A stretch of DNA of 64,000 nt from Clusia tigrina (GCA_920105625.2 CAKKTE020000605.1:992001-1056000); one strand, 5' to 3'; shown: positions 1-11,292, numbered from the stretch's first letter. Numbers and translations are program-made. The notes: a model not told the origin generated them from the sequence alone.

Positions 1-2
1 GC

Positions 3-383
3 AAGAATACGCCCTATTGTATGGAGTATCAAACATATGGTCATGAGGCAAGTAGACAGTGCCAAATAGATATTAAATGGGATCAAAATGAAAGGCAGCC
101 GGGTACGAGGCGCCCGGATCCACCCTTAAGGGACAGCAGGGGCAGTAGTCCTCGAGTCAATTCTACGGAAGGGAATAACCAAGGAAGAAATCCTTTCAGC
201 ACTGGGAATGGTCAGCAGCGGCCAAATTGGAATACTAGAGGAGGACAAAGGTTAGGCAACACCCAACAGGGGTTCAAATGCTTTTCATGTGGTCGGATGG
301 GACATGGAGCTTCGGAGTGCAGGGATAGGCAGTTTCAACAGAGGAACCAGGGAAACTTCCAGCGGTCCAGTCGAGGCCAATAG
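3..383 (+). CDS. gag: Gag C-terminal part with nucleocapsid zinc knuckle
   Basis: The frame is open from base 3, so the real start lies outside the window. The protein is basic and rich in Gln, Asn, Arg and Gly. It carries one CX2CX4HX4C zinc knuckle (CFSCGRMGHGASEC) at 279-320, followed by a QRNQGNFQRSSRGQ-like tail. In this family the nucleocapsid binds and packages the element RNA in the virus-like particle. It ends in a TAG at 381-383, about 480 bases before the recognisable protease core, so pol must have been made by frameshift or the spacer has decayed. No other function is likely; the knuckle is diagnostic. Confidence 0.8.
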   Translation, partial: KNTPYCMEYQTYGHEASRQCQIDIKWDQNERQPGTRRPDPPLRDSRGSSPRVNSTEGNNQGRNPFSTGNGQQRPNWNTRGGQRLGNTQQGFKCFSCGRMGHGASECRDRQFQQRNQGNFQRSSRGQ

Positions 384-867
384 ACTGGAAAGCCAAAAAA
401 AAGGAAGCAACAGTTAGGCCGAAGGTACGTGTGACTGGTAATGTAGGAAGTACAGTCCAGGAAAAGGAGGAGCAAGAGGCTCGCCGATACCACGTACCAA
501 GTAACGTAAGAACAATGGTTCAAGTTACGGAGGAGCAAGAGTCTCTCCGGGAGAAAATTTTTGTTTGCGTATTGATTTGGGTAACTGTGATGATTCTAGT
601 ACTTAGGTTAAGTTTCAATAAGATTAGAGAGTATAGGCCAATCGCCGCGTACGTGGTACGAGGATGTATAGTTAAGGTATTAGCGGTAATTTAGAGGGAG
701 TATAGGATTGTAAGGCATAACTGCGGTGCATGGAGGAGGAAATTGGAAGAGTTAGGAAGTAGATACGCGTCCATTTTGGAGTCAAAAGGGCGTTGTTTCG
801 TGGTGAGCAGGGCAGGAGATGCTTTCATCAAGATACCCTGCAAGGAGGCAGCTAGTGGAAAGCTAGT
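384..867 (+). other. Gag-protease linker, decayed
   Basis: A frame at 431-694 is open but matches nothing I recognise. It is Glu-rich at first, then hydrophobic. A second readable stretch near 740-860 runs up to the protease frame. This is most likely the spacer between gag and protease, broken by small indels. Confidence 0.4.
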
Positions 868-1200
868 GCTTTTGTAAATTCAGGGGCGGATACTAGCCTC
901 GTAAAATCTAGTGTTTTACGGATAGGACTAGTCGTTAACCCAAAAGATGTAAGAACGCTTAATGGAGTGTTCGGAGGTTGCATCACAACACTGGGGTCAC
1001 TTAAAATAGGGCACAGTAAAGTTAAGGGAATGAGTTTTAAAGTGCACGCAGTTAAATTGGATAGGGAAGGTGTCCCGGCCGATGGGAGAATTGGCCGCGA
1101 CAATCTCTGGGGCCGCACCATACTTGATGCGCTAGAGAAACAGTTATCATTTTATGATGATAATAAGAATAGAATCCTTACTCTCCCATTAAAGTCATGA
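868..1200 (+). pseudogene. pro: Retroviral-type aspartic protease, active-site Asp replaced by Asn
   Basis: Retroelement proteases are homodimeric aspartyl proteases that cut the Gag-Pol polyprotein; each subunit supplies one Asp from a D-T/S-G motif. Here the motif region at 874-903 reads V-N-S-G-A-D-T-S-L-V. The codon at 877-879 is AAT (Asn) where the family has Asp. Downstream, a hydrophobic-GRDNLWG motif near 1100 matches the usual G-R-D/N motif of the flap-distal helix region, so this is the protease rather than a chance frame. Asn at this position normally abolishes catalysis. The frame ends at the TGA at 1198-1200, just before the RT frame starts. Confidence 0.65.
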
Positions 1201-1212
1201 CAGGAAGGAACC

Positions 1213-2823
1213 GTGAATAGGGTTAAGAATTGTATAGAGGTAGTGAACGCAAGGTCAACCAGAGTAGTTACTATGCGTGTAAACACGAAACTTAGGACTG
1301 TTGTTTTGCACAAGCAGCAGCTAGCGGGCGGAGTATATATGGGAGAGACCATAACGCACGTTAATAAGGGTAAAGTGTACGCTTGTGTGCTAAATGCGTC
1401 AGAAGAGGACTACTATATGGATAAGGATTTTAGGCCTAAGTTCACTAGTTATGATAGTTTTAATGAATCGAGTTATGGATCGGTTAATCAAATTAAGCAG
1501 GTAGATATAAGAAATAGAATGGAGAGAGTGCTAGAATCACTAAAGTTAGACCCAAGCGTAAATTCGGAAGAGAAGGCATCAATAGAAGCCATTTGTATGT
1601 CATTCCATGATATATTTTTGCTGGAAGGAGACCAGTTAACATATACACCAGAGGTAGAGCATGAAATACCTACTAGGGTGGATCAAGCACCGATTAACCA
1701 GAAGCAATACAGATTGCCACAAGCTCACAAAGATGAGGTAAATAGGCAAGTGGAAGGAATGTTAAAGGATAACATAATTTCGCCGAGTATCTCGCCTTGG
1801 AATTCACCAATAATTTTGGTGCCAAAGAAGGGAGGTGCTCACGGTCAGAAGAAGTGGAGAATGGTCGTTGATTTTAGGAAATTGAACGACGCCACTATCA
1901 AGCAGGTGTTCCCAATACCAAGGATAGAAGAGATACTGGATCAATTGGAACACAGTAGATATTTTTCTACATTTGATTTAGCGAGTGGCTACCACCAAGT
2001 TCTGGTGGATACCCAGGATAAGCAGAAAACCGCTTTCAGCACCGGTTTAGGCCATTATGAGTTCAATAGAATGCCGTTTGGATTAACAGGAGCACCAGCT
2101 ACCTTCCAACGGCTAATAATTGTGTATCTCGATGATATTGTAATTTATGGGAAGAACTTGCAGCAGCATTCGCAACGTTTGCGCAAGGTGCTCCAGAAAT
2201 TACGAGAACACAATTTGAAATTGAACACGGAGAAGTGTCAATTTTTGCGAAGAGAGGTGATTTATTTAGGCCATCGTTGCTCAGAGGCAGGAGCACTGCC
2301 TGACCCGCAGAAGGTGGAATGCGTTAGAAATTTAGCGGTTCCAAGAAGCAGAAAAGAAGTGCAAGCATTCCTAGGACTAGTGAACTATTATAGAAAGTTC
2401 GTGGAAGGACTAGCCGGAATTGCATTGCCAGTTAATAAGTTGCGACGTAAAGAAGCGAAGTTTGAATGGACAGAGAGATGTCAGCAAGCATTCGAGAGGC
2501 TAAAGGAAATAATTAGCTCGCCACCAATTTTGGCGTACCCCGACTTTGAGCAAACTTTTTTGTTGACCACTGATGCTAGCAATGAAGCATTAGGGGCAGT
2601 ATTGTCACAAGGGGAAGTCGGTAATGACCGACCAATAGCATTCGCAAGCAGGGCGCTTAGCGATACGGAGAAAAGATACTCCACAATAGAAAAGGAATTC
2701 CTGGCCATAGTGTGGGCTACGAAGAATTTTAGGCCATATCTGCTAGGACGCCCATTTAAGATATACACTGATCACCAGCCGTTGAGGGGCATAGCCAATT
2801 TGAAAGACCAAACGTCTGGCTAG
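1213..2823 (+). pseudogene. pol: Reverse transcriptase and RNase H of the Gypsy element
   Basis: The 536-residue frame contains RT motifs in order: KWRMVVDFRKLN, FPIPRIEEIL, YFSTFDLASGYHQV, FNRMPFGLTGAPATFQRL and the catalytic VYLDDIVIYG. RNase H follows, with TTDASNEALGAVLSQ, the Glu-bearing YSTIEKEFLAIVWA and the TDHQPL motif. Between PATFQRL and VYLDD about a dozen residues usual in this family are missing in frame, next to the catalytic YLDD. The frame stops at TAG 2821-2823; the remaining RNase H end and connection continue in another frame from about 2820, so one base was probably lost there. In life it copied element RNA into DNA inside the particle. Confidence 0.9.
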
Positions 2824-4139
2824 CCAGGTTCAGACACAAATTGTCTGAGTATGATTTTGAAATCATATACAAACCTGGGAAAAAGAATCTGATTGCCGAT
2901 GCACTCAGCAGAGTACCGCAGGCACAGAAAGTATCAGTAGTGCAAACGAGGTCCAAAGCACGGTCAGATAAGGAGAAGGCCGAGAGAATGCAAAAGGATA
3001 AAGTTGATGCTACAACAGATGTTAGCAAGACGGGTGAAGATGCCCACGAACAAAGAGCCAGCAGTGTGGAATGGCTGGAGGATATAAAGGATATCCAGGC
3101 TGTGTTAAAGGGTTTCCATGATTCGCCTCTAGGAGGACACCAGGGATTCTGGAAAACCCATGACAGAATTAGGCGAGTATACGGATGGAAGGGTATGCTC
3201 AAGGACATTAAGAAATATATTGAGTTGTCCAAAATGTCAGGCCAACAAAAGTTCAAGGCAAACAAAAGGACAAAGATGCCAATGGTGTTAACTCACACAC
3301 CAAAACAGCCATTTGATAAAGTTCATATGGATATTGTAGGTATTTTACCTGAGACAGCTTCGGGAAAGAAGTACATATTGACGTTCCAAGATGATTTCTC
3401 AAAGTATATGGCGTGCGTGGCTATACCCGATGCTGAAGCAGGTACGGTGGCCAAGGCATTCTTTGATGAAATAATAGCACGATACAATATACCTAAGGTT
3501 TTGATAACCGACAATGGTTCTAATTTTGTATCGAAACTGTTCTCGGAAACATGTAAAATGCTGGGAATCAAGAAGTTGCATATAACACCATATCATCCAC
3601 AGGCGAATGGCTCACGGGAACGTAGTCATCGACCTCTGGCCGAGTACTTGCGCAGGTTTGCCAAGGAAGACGGCTCGAATTGGGATCAATGGTTAACCAC
3701 TGCAATGCATGTACACAATAATACGGTATATGTATCAACGAAGCAAACTCGGGTCAGGACGCTCTACGGGTTTGATTTTAATATGCCAGCAAATCTGAAA
3801 CGCAAATGTGCTCCAGTGTACAATGCTGATGACCCGAATAAAGTGCAGAGGTATCAGCTACAGCGAGCGCACGAGCTGGTCAGAAAAAATCAGGATTGTG
3901 CTAAACTAGTAGCCAGGGAGGCCTATAACAAGGTACTAAACGCAGTCGTTTTGAACGTGGGTGATCAGGTACTCATGAGGAATCAGGCTAGGAGAAACAA
4001 ATTCTCACCTGTGTGGATAGGTCCGTATATAGTAGCAGGGAACCGAAGCCCACTTACAACAGTCGTAACGATTAAGGGCAAGAATAAAAAGCTACATAAT
4101 AATTTGTTTAAATTATTCCACGTTAGACCACACACCTAA
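2824..4139 (+). pseudogene. int: Integrase of the Gypsy element
   Basis: The 432-residue frame starts in the RNase H connection (YKPGKKNLIADALSRV) and runs through the integrase to its C-terminal DNA-binding part (VGDQVLMRNQ, then HNNLFKLFHVR). The zinc-binding His pair is visible near 3115-3150. The Cys pair (CPKC) is readable only in a different frame at about 3226-3240, after which the main frame resumes, so two compensating indels have removed the zinc ligands. The DDE core is present: Asp in VHMDIVG, Asp in ITDNGSNF, Glu in NGSRERSH. Integrase inserts the cDNA into the chromosome. The damaged zinc domain makes this copy unlikely to work. Confidence 0.88.
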
Positions 4140-5919
4140 ATTCATGTGTTAATAGTGTTTTACAAGTGTAAACACAAGAATAATAACATGAACAAGTACG
4201 TGTGTGTATCCAATAACACACACAGCGCCGATTTTCAGAATCACTGCCAGTAAAAGTGTGCCACTTAAACTCGGGCAAGTAAATTGACGTAATGAAAATC
4301 TGCTTATTAAACACTATTGCCGAATGAAGGCAGTAGAGAAAATAATTTTAAAAAAAAAATGTATAAAATATTTTTTATTTGCAATAATAAACGGGTTCAT
4401 TGCACTATTTTAAAATAAAATAAAATAAACTATAAGACAGCGGTATGAAAGAATGAAACCATATATTATGATTCAAGGGCGAGACAGTGTACGGATGCCC
4501 GCGTGAAGTAGTAAAAGAAATAATTTTTGCGAGCTGAAAGTATGACTTCAATAAAGAATGAAGAAAAAAAAATGTGAAGCAATAAATGCATATATATATT
4601 TTTTTGTTTGTTTGTGCGGTTTAGGTAGTCGCATGAGCAGCAGAGTCAATAACTGGGGCGTTTATGCAATACGTTATTAAGTTTGTAGCTACTCATAACG
4701 TACACGGGTAATATGATGCGTTAACATTTTTGGCTTGCGCTATAATGACAAGCGCATGTGCCACGTACATATGTATGTATGTCAATAAGTAAGTATGAGC
4801 GCGTGTAGCGTGTAAGTTTAATATGAGGCATGGTGGTTTGCATGCATATGTTTAGCAGTAATATTTTAATTGTTTTATCAGTACGATATACATGAAATCG
4901 TAGGGGTAGGGGCATGAAGGTAAACGTAAGTATGCTTGGAAGAGCAATAGGGAAGTAAAGTAAATAAACATGGAAGCAGTGCAATTAAACAATTTTATAT
5001 TTTGTATAAGTAATGATAATAGGAAAAGAGGAAACTCAAGGAAATTGAAAAAGACACAAATTTCTAAATATCTTTTTTATTGATTTGAATAATGTAATAA
5101 AGAAGATAAGTATGGAATACAATTGATATCAATTAGTTTGAATACAACTTCCGGGTGTACGACCCTGGAAGTATCGAACGTTGGCAGCATCGGATGTTGG
5201 TCGCCTAGCATTTGGTACAATCGGTGCAGTAAGATGGTAAGCCGACCAAGGCAAGTTTTGACTCGTTTAACAATTACGTAGGACAATTATGAATGGGGTT
5301 GTTTTGAAGTAAGAGGTTAGAAAGGGTCTTGTTAGTATATTTAGTTAATATGGCAGGTTGGTCTAAGCTAAAATAAGTTAGGGAGAATAATTAGTAGGTA
5401 ACAAGCTAAGAGGGCTAGTTGAGAATGGATAGTAGTAAAATCGAAATTAGGTTAGCTAGACTTTGATTGTATTGTGTGTATTAAGTTAAGTGTTAATTGA
5501 GAGAAAATCTGGAGCTATAGGCTAGCTGACAGCGGTTAGAAAGCTAGCGTAAAATTGGCAGAGCTTCAGCGCAGTAGCAAGTAGGGTAGTGTTAATACCG
5601 AGGGGGTGCCTGTATGTTTCGTATGCATAGAGGGGTTTTCCACCCTAGAGGTGTTATGAATATATACGAAACCAGGAGATTTTTTTTTAAGAGAAGAATA
5701 TGAATTGGATTGACAACGGAAATACATGGTCAAGGATATTTAGATTTTCTCGATTATGGTAAGAAAAAAAAAAGAAGATAAAAGGTCGGTCGATGGTGGA
5801 TGTTATTGTAAAATAGTGATAATGATAATGTAGCAATAATATAACCATAATGATTATTTAAATATTTAGAGAAATAGAAATATTTATTAGATAAGTTATT
5901 ATAACGATTACTACAGTAT
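4140..5919 (+). other. Long noncoding spacer between pol and env-like region
   Basis: About 1.8 kb with no open frame I can assign. It is AT-rich with A-runs near 4350 and 4565 and short simple-sequence runs. It sits inside the Gypsy element by position. It could hold a splice acceptor for a subgenomic env RNA or could be lost coding sequence; nothing in it decides this. Confidence 0.4.
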
Positions 5920-7117
5920 ATGTGTAAGGCAGCTGTGTTCTTGGTAGCCTATTTGAGAATTCCAGCGAAATGCAGCGAAACCGCGGAAGTGCGGGTGGAA
6001 CCCTTGGCAGAAACGGACCTGATTTTGGAATCCCTGGATAATGTTTGGTTCTCGAACGACGAGTGGGTGGTGATATCGGAGTTTCGCGATGCTGACCTGG
6101 AGCCAGTACTGAAAAAACTAGAAGACTTGCAAGAGAAAACAACGGAGTTTTGCGAGTTAAGAGCAAAAACGGCAGGATCTGACGGAAGTAAGAGAGGGTG
6201 TGAGATAACGGAAGCAGAATCGATAATAGCGAGGCTCAGACGAAACGAGCAAGCTATGTCATTTCGGGGTAGCAAACAACGCGCAGCAAGTTGACTCTGA
6301 TCTTGTGGGTTGTGATTCAGTGCTTTAATCTAATTATTTGTCAATTAAGTGCTGAACGAGTTCCAAAATCTAACATTTTTGTAAATAGTCCGGGACTCCG
6401 CGATACGCACAATACTCCTGAGTATATCAGACGAAAATTACCTCCACAAACGTGCTATTGAACATGATTTCTGCTATGGCATTATTATTGGGCAGAACGC
6501 CGAGCTGGATAAATACATAGTATTGCATTTGGCTAAGAACGGGGAGGAGGATAATGACCTGCTATTTGCATCCAACGAGTTGGAGTGTAACTCTCAAGGA
6601 TCTGTAAATCAATTGGATATTCACACACAAGCCCTGACGAATCAATGAGTCGGCGCATGCAGAATGACACCAGGCTCCCTTGTAGTTATTGCACGAGACA
6701 GGAAATTGCCAATGAACTCACATTCAAAGAAAGCAAACGGCTTTTCAGCGAATTGAACAATTTACTTATACAGGGCAATCATTTCTGCAACTCCGTTGAA
6801 GACGTCGCTAATGCTGATTACGTATTTTTGGTCTACTCTACGTTCACCCAGACAGCCACCTACGAACCGTATACTCAGACTTTGAACGGCGACACATTCT
6901 CGCCAATGGAGTGTCGTTTTGTCCGGAAACCGTTCCGAGTGGTACATTTTTGATCGCACTCCTCGTTGGAAAAGGGAGGGATCGCCGCGATCATAACGCT
7001 GGCAGTGATCGTTTATATTCTGCCAGTTAAGGATACCCACAACGAGAACCACAACCAACGGCGCAGCACAACAACCATACCGACAACGGCAGCCGACAAC
7101 CGGATCATCAGTTAGCA
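5920..7117 (+). pseudogene. Env-like third reading frame, broken
   Basis: Between pol and the polypurine tract lie successive readable stretches in different frames: 5920-6294 with a hydrophobic N-terminus that could be a signal peptide, about 6445-6650, and 6645-6953. A hydrophobic segment of about 15 residues (GIAAIITLAVIVYIL) follows near 6975-7025, then a short polar tail, as in a single-pass membrane glycoprotein. Position before the LTR, possible signal peptide and C-terminal membrane segment fit the env gene of insect Gypsy-type elements, whose product would act at the cell membrane. At least two frameshifts or stops separate the pieces. I cannot name the env family, and another membrane protein is possible. 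Confidence 0.45.
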
Positions 7118-7533
7118 GAAGTATAACGTAAGATTTTAGGTATAAATATCATAGCGGAATATAAGATTTAAGTATGAGAATAAAATGTATTGTACGCCAG
7201 TGAGAAAAGACCAAATATAAAAAGGGGAAAAATATAAAAGAACAAAATAGAACAAAAGAGAAAAAAAAACTAAAAAAGAAAGTCATAGTAAAGAAAAAAA
7301 GAACAGAAAAAACGAAAAAAAACATGATTCAAAAACAAAAAGAAAAAAAACATAAAGAAAAAATAAAAAAAAGGAAATAAAATAAACCCAAAGTATAAAA
7401 TAAGGCGGATTGAAAAAAAAAGAAAGAAGAAAAACTATACACATGTATTGATTTAAGAGAATGCACTGACTGTTTGGAGTGCAGAAATAAATGTAAACTT
7501 TCATTAGAAGTTAGTTGCACTAACTTCTTTTAG
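7118..7533 (+). other. A-rich 3' noncoding part of the Gypsy element
   Basis: Very A-rich on the plus strand, especially 7240-7440, with many A-runs of 5-9 bases. The Phe-rich frames on the other strand are artefacts of this composition. I see no gene. Confidence 0.6.
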
Positions 7534-7547
7534 AAAGAGGGGAGGGA
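7534..7547 (+). promoter_or_regulatory. Polypurine tract of the Gypsy element
   Basis: The uninterrupted purine run AAAGAGGGGAGGGA lies directly before TGTTGTGAG. In LTR elements this tract primes plus-strand DNA synthesis, and its end marks the start of the 3' LTR. Confidence 0.8.
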
Positions 7548-8205
7548 TGTTGTGAGTTAGAACCAAACTACCTACGTGTAGTTTACTCACAGCACCGACT
7601 CCTAATAGATGCCACACTATGTTGGATTAGCATGTGCTAAAACTGTGTTATGATAAGGCATACTTCTAGGGTCTAAGTATTTTAAGTCAATGTGATCTGT
7701 GTAACATTATCATGTAAGCTTTTAGGGTATTACAGTTCCGAAGTCGAGTCGACGAGGGCAGCGTAATGCACCGTCGCCACTTTTGAAGTAGGTCAGTTGG
7801 CTTGACCAACTGACACCAATTAGCAGGTGCGGAACTGGAACACCAGAAAGGTCAGTTCACAGACTGAGATAGATGTTTAAAAAATACTATATAAGTATTA
7901 GGTTTCGTAATAATAAATCTCTTGTATTTTGAAATTGAAAAGCAATAAGTGTTTGAATTCAGCATTAGGGCTCTTAAGTTTTCAGCCACGCGCCCGAAAG
8001 AACTGCGACAGGACGTCCCCGCCAAGCAAGGACTCGAGATTCCCAACAGTATATATAAGTCAGGAAAGTTAATCCCTCCTCTGGAACATAAAACATAGAA
8101 CAAATAATTAGCTTACATAAATATCTATATCACCAAGAATCTACAACTCCAATTGTGAGTTATCGAAATTGCTTGCTACTTGATAACTCAATTTGTACAA
8201 ATTCA
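7548..8205 (+). repeat. 3' LTR of the Gypsy element (right end approximate)
   Basis: Begins TGTTGTGAG right after the polypurine tract. It holds a TATA-like ACTATATAAG near 7887-7896, an AATAAA at 7912-7917, and a second TATA-like TATATATAAG near 8050. The end is uncertain: no 5' LTR is in the window for comparison. An inverted pair GAGTTATC / GATAACTC at about 8156-8191 may lie at or near the end. Confidence 0.6.
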
Positions 8206-8563
8206 TTCCAAAATTCATAGGATTGCTATTCGAAAATATTTTTTCTTTATTCAAATTGAATATAATTATAATTAAGTATTTTCTGTAATGATTGACTTTC
8301 ACTCATTTTAAGCATCAGTTGCTTCGTTAATAGCAACTAGAGCTAGATGCAATTTTCTAAAATTTTCATAATTGAAATAGAAGCTGACAAATTATAACGA
8401 ATTTTTCTACAAAATGCCATAATTTCCACTAATTAATATAAATTTCACGATAAGTGACTAACAGTGCTCCTATTAAGTATATTATTTAAATATATCAACT
8501 ATCACTATATATTAATGAAGTCATCACTATAATTGTTATTCCTGCATTATTGGTATCTAATAA
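8206..8563. other. AT-rich stretch without recognisable genes
   Basis: Mostly A and T with no long frame and no repeat that I could match elsewhere in the window. Confidence 0.5.
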
Positions 8564-9016
8564 TAGCTGTGTTTCTTTGAACGCGAGTATAAATGAAACG
8601 ACACCCGTCACTGAACTAGTCTTGTATTGGGTAGCACTGGTGTTCTCATTTGAAATGTTTATACGAGTACATACACATTTGTATACAAATTTTATAAATA
8701 TTTTTAAATTTTTAAATGTACGAGTATATTTTCACATATTACATTTATTTTTTAATTTAAACTAAAAGTTATTATATATTTATTTAATTACAAACCTCTT
8801 TTATTTTTTCTCCATTTTGTATTTTATATCATTACAGCGGCTAATTCGTGGTTTACTCTTTACTCTTTCACAATAGACAACAGAAATGTCTTGGGAGCAC
8901 TTCTCTTTGAGGTGCTAATCCATAAGCGAATACAAAGAACTTCCATTAACTAAGCGGTCAATATGTATTCATAAGCGGGCGTTTTATTAACACTCGCGTT
9001 GAAAGAAACACAGCTA
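8564..9016. mobile_element. Inverted-repeat element (MITE-like), copy 1
   Basis: The ends are inverted repeats of roughly 35 bases: TAGCTGTGTTTCTTTGAACG at the left and its near-complement (CGTTGAAAGAAACACAGCTA) at the right, continuing inward through a CGAGT...ACTCG pair and a CGTTTTAT-type motif. It is 453 bp long with no coding capacity. A second copy at 47321-47750 shares both ends and internal blocks such as ACTAAGCGGTCA and ATAAGCGGGCGTTTTATT. This fits a nonautonomous DNA transposon. Flanks suggest a TA-containing target, but the exact duplication is ambiguous. The superfamily is not identified. Confidence 0.8.
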
Positions 9017-9512
9017 ATGGCAGGACTGCCATAGTGATTCATAATTGTCAACCCCGAATTCAACCCTTCGTAGATCATGCAGGGTAACACCATAGATTAA
9101 AATAGATACGCAACTCTTCTTCTTCCTCATCAGCTGTTGAAAAAAATCCATTTTTTCCCTATCCGTGTGAAACAATAACAACACAATGTATAGCGGCCAT
9201 GCTATGGTGAGAAAGTAAAATTTGCTACAGCTGTCGCTAAACATGGGAGTAGAATTTAGAGTTTCGTGGCGTAAGAATCAAAAAGTGCTTTGAAGTTGAA
9301 ATCGGTTATATAGATATTATTTTGTAGGGTATTCTTATGTTTCATATGTATGTTATATTTACATATGTTGCGAAATAAATTCTAATCCTAATAAATAAAG
9401 GTAACAGTATATTGAGATCACATCTTTCCCAGTGAGAAGATATGGAGGGGTCTTCTGAAAAATCCGCTATCTGCTCAGTTACCTTTGTAATGCGCGTATA
9501 GTGTGTACGAGA
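9017..9512. other. No gene seen
   Basis: A frame on the minus strand at 9014-9244 begins inside the MITE end and shows no family motif. I treat it as chance. Otherwise nothing recognisable. Confidence 0.45.

Positions 9513-9564
<52 letters not shown>
9513..9564. repeat. (AT)n microsatellite
   Basis: About 26 near-perfect AT dinucleotides in a row, bordered by GAGAATATATAC and GGAAAATACC. Confidence 0.95.
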
Positions 9565-9566
<2 letters not shown>

Positions 9567-10440
9567 AAAATACCACAATATATATATGTTAGAGCGTTGC
9601 TCGGCAAGACGCCATTGAGCAATAACTAACTGTGAGCCAAAGAAAGGCGAAGAAAGGCTGATTGCAAGAAAAATGCAGTTCGTTTGAGTTGCCAATTGGA
9701 AACTCATTTGTTTAATTCCCGAGCAGCGTTTTTATATAATTTTATCTGCCTCAAGACGCATTTTAGGTACGTAAAGTCAATTTGAGATAAAATCACATAT
9801 CCTTCCCTTACAATTAATTTAAATTTGATATAAAAGTATAACTGCAACATTTTTTAATATATCGCAATATAAACAAACACTTTCAATACAGTTATAAATT
9901 AGCAATAACAAAAAAGGCTCTTAAAATTTTTTTTGTAAGTTCTTTCGCAACCATAAAGTAGTTTTAATTGATTAGAAAAGATAAATAATAAGCTGAATTG
10001 TAGTACTGACTTCATTTAATGATATATTTTTTCATTAATATTTCAGTATATTGATAGTAATATGAATATACAACCTACTAAAAAATTATGTACTTCGGTA
10101 ACACTCTTTTGTAATAGGAGTAAAAATGGTGTATAAGTAGTTTATTCACCGAGGCCACGTGTGCTACCAGACCTCGGTGAAGAATGAGATTCTCGCATAC
10201 TATTGCAATCCATTTTGCATTGATTTTGTTGTTGGATTCGGCAAGCTGCGGATCTATTGGTAATCTATGCAAACACAGCAACACTCGCTGACAGTATTTG
10301 TGAGATCGCCATCGTGTAAAGTCGGTACACCTCGTAAACGAGAACAATATTTTCATACTTTTTATTTAATAAAACATTATTATTATATTACTACTAAAGT
10401 CCGTCATGTTATTATTTTGAACCTAAAATAACTAAAAAAT
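9565..10440. other. AT-rich stretch without recognisable genes
   Basis: No frame with a family motif. One minus-strand frame at 10078-10356 has no recognisable domain. It may include the decayed left end of the retroelement that starts near 10451, but I see no LTR. Confidence 0.45.
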
Positions 10441-10450
10441 TAATGTAGAA

Positions 10451-11263
10451 GTGCAGGACTGTCAGCGTCGGGAAAAAAAGTGTGTTAATCGATCGGCAAG
10501 TAGCGGTTGCGAAATTCCGTCAAACCCGATTGCCTTGATACAACGCGTGAGTTTTCTCAAAAATACAATTACGGAGTTGCAGAAGCAACAACAAAATAGT
10601 GCTGAAGAAGAAAACCTTACAGAGAAAAGTGATGTTTCGCCGCATGTTATGTCGTCACCTGTGCAACAGCAATCGAGTGTTGGAAATTCTGTGCCAAATT
10701 CGCAAGTACATACGCAGGTGCCGTTCGTTTTGCCTACGTATACACAGCCGCCGCGAGCCGTGGTCCAAGAAATTCAAACAATCGCAATCGTGCACAACGC
10801 TATGACGTCATACCCGCAAGTATGTACACCGACGCATACTCCGTCCGTATCTCTTTCAGCCGAACACTTGTATTTTTCACTCTCGTTGCCAACGCAAATT
10901 CAAAATCAAGCATACACGCAGCCGTCTTACGATCGTCAAATCGCCGCGAATATACCACGCTCGCATGTGCCGCAGCCGTATACGCTGTACTCGTCACCAA
11001 TAATGGCGACATCAATATTGCCGTCGTCTATGATTCAAATGCCAGTTCAAACACAAAACTCGTAGTTGTTTAATGTGTGTTCTAGTGTGCAGCCATCTGC
11101 ACATGCTCCGTTCGTTTCGCAAGCAGTCACGCAGCCGTATAATCAAAGTGCGCCTGAAACATACATATCGCCCGTACAGATCGTTCCTAATACGCAAATT
11201 CCAATTGGAAATGCGAATCGTGCTTATTCATTCTCGTTCGTTATTCGAGTTCGAATTCGTTAA
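10451..11263 (+). pseudogene. gag: Gag N-terminal part, Gln/Pro/Ser/Thr-rich
   Basis: One frame runs from 10451 to 11263 with a single in-frame TAG at 11063-11065. It is low in complexity: a possible coiled stretch near residues 25-50 (FLKNTITELQKQQQN), then many short Pro-Tyr/Thr-Gln repeats. The capsid-like part follows in another frame at 11293. Such an extension before the capsid is seen in Gag proteins of several insect Gypsy elements, but on its own it has no diagnostic motif. I assign it by position and frame. The true start may lie upstream of 10451. Confidence 0.55.
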
Positions 11264-11292
11264 ATTCACTACAATTCGTCAAACGTGCGCAA

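Larger units (their letters stand above)
1..8205 (+). mobile_element. Ty3/Gypsy LTR retrotransposon with env-like third frame (5' end outside window)
   Basis: In order, the sequence shows a gag end with a zinc knuckle, an aspartic protease, RT, RNase H, integrase, a long spacer, an env-like frame with a hydrophobic segment, a polypurine tract and an LTR. This is the layout of insect Gypsy elements that carry env. The 5' LTR and most of gag lie left of base 1. The copy is dead: protease active-site change, small RT deletion, frameshifts in RNase H and integrase, and a broken env-like frame. The right end is estimated, because only one LTR is visible and it cannot be aligned to its partner. Confidence 0.85.

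Noticed and set aside
7240..7440. A-rich run as the poly(A) tail of a non-LTR element
   Set aside because: It lies inside the Gypsy element, before its polypurine tract and LTR, and the run is interspersed with G and C. It is compositional.
7283..7520. Phe/Leu-rich minus-strand frames as membrane proteins
   Set aside because: They are the complement of the A-rich run and have no other features.
9513..9564. (AT)n run as a replication origin or regulatory site
   Set aside because: It is a plain microsatellite with no supporting context.
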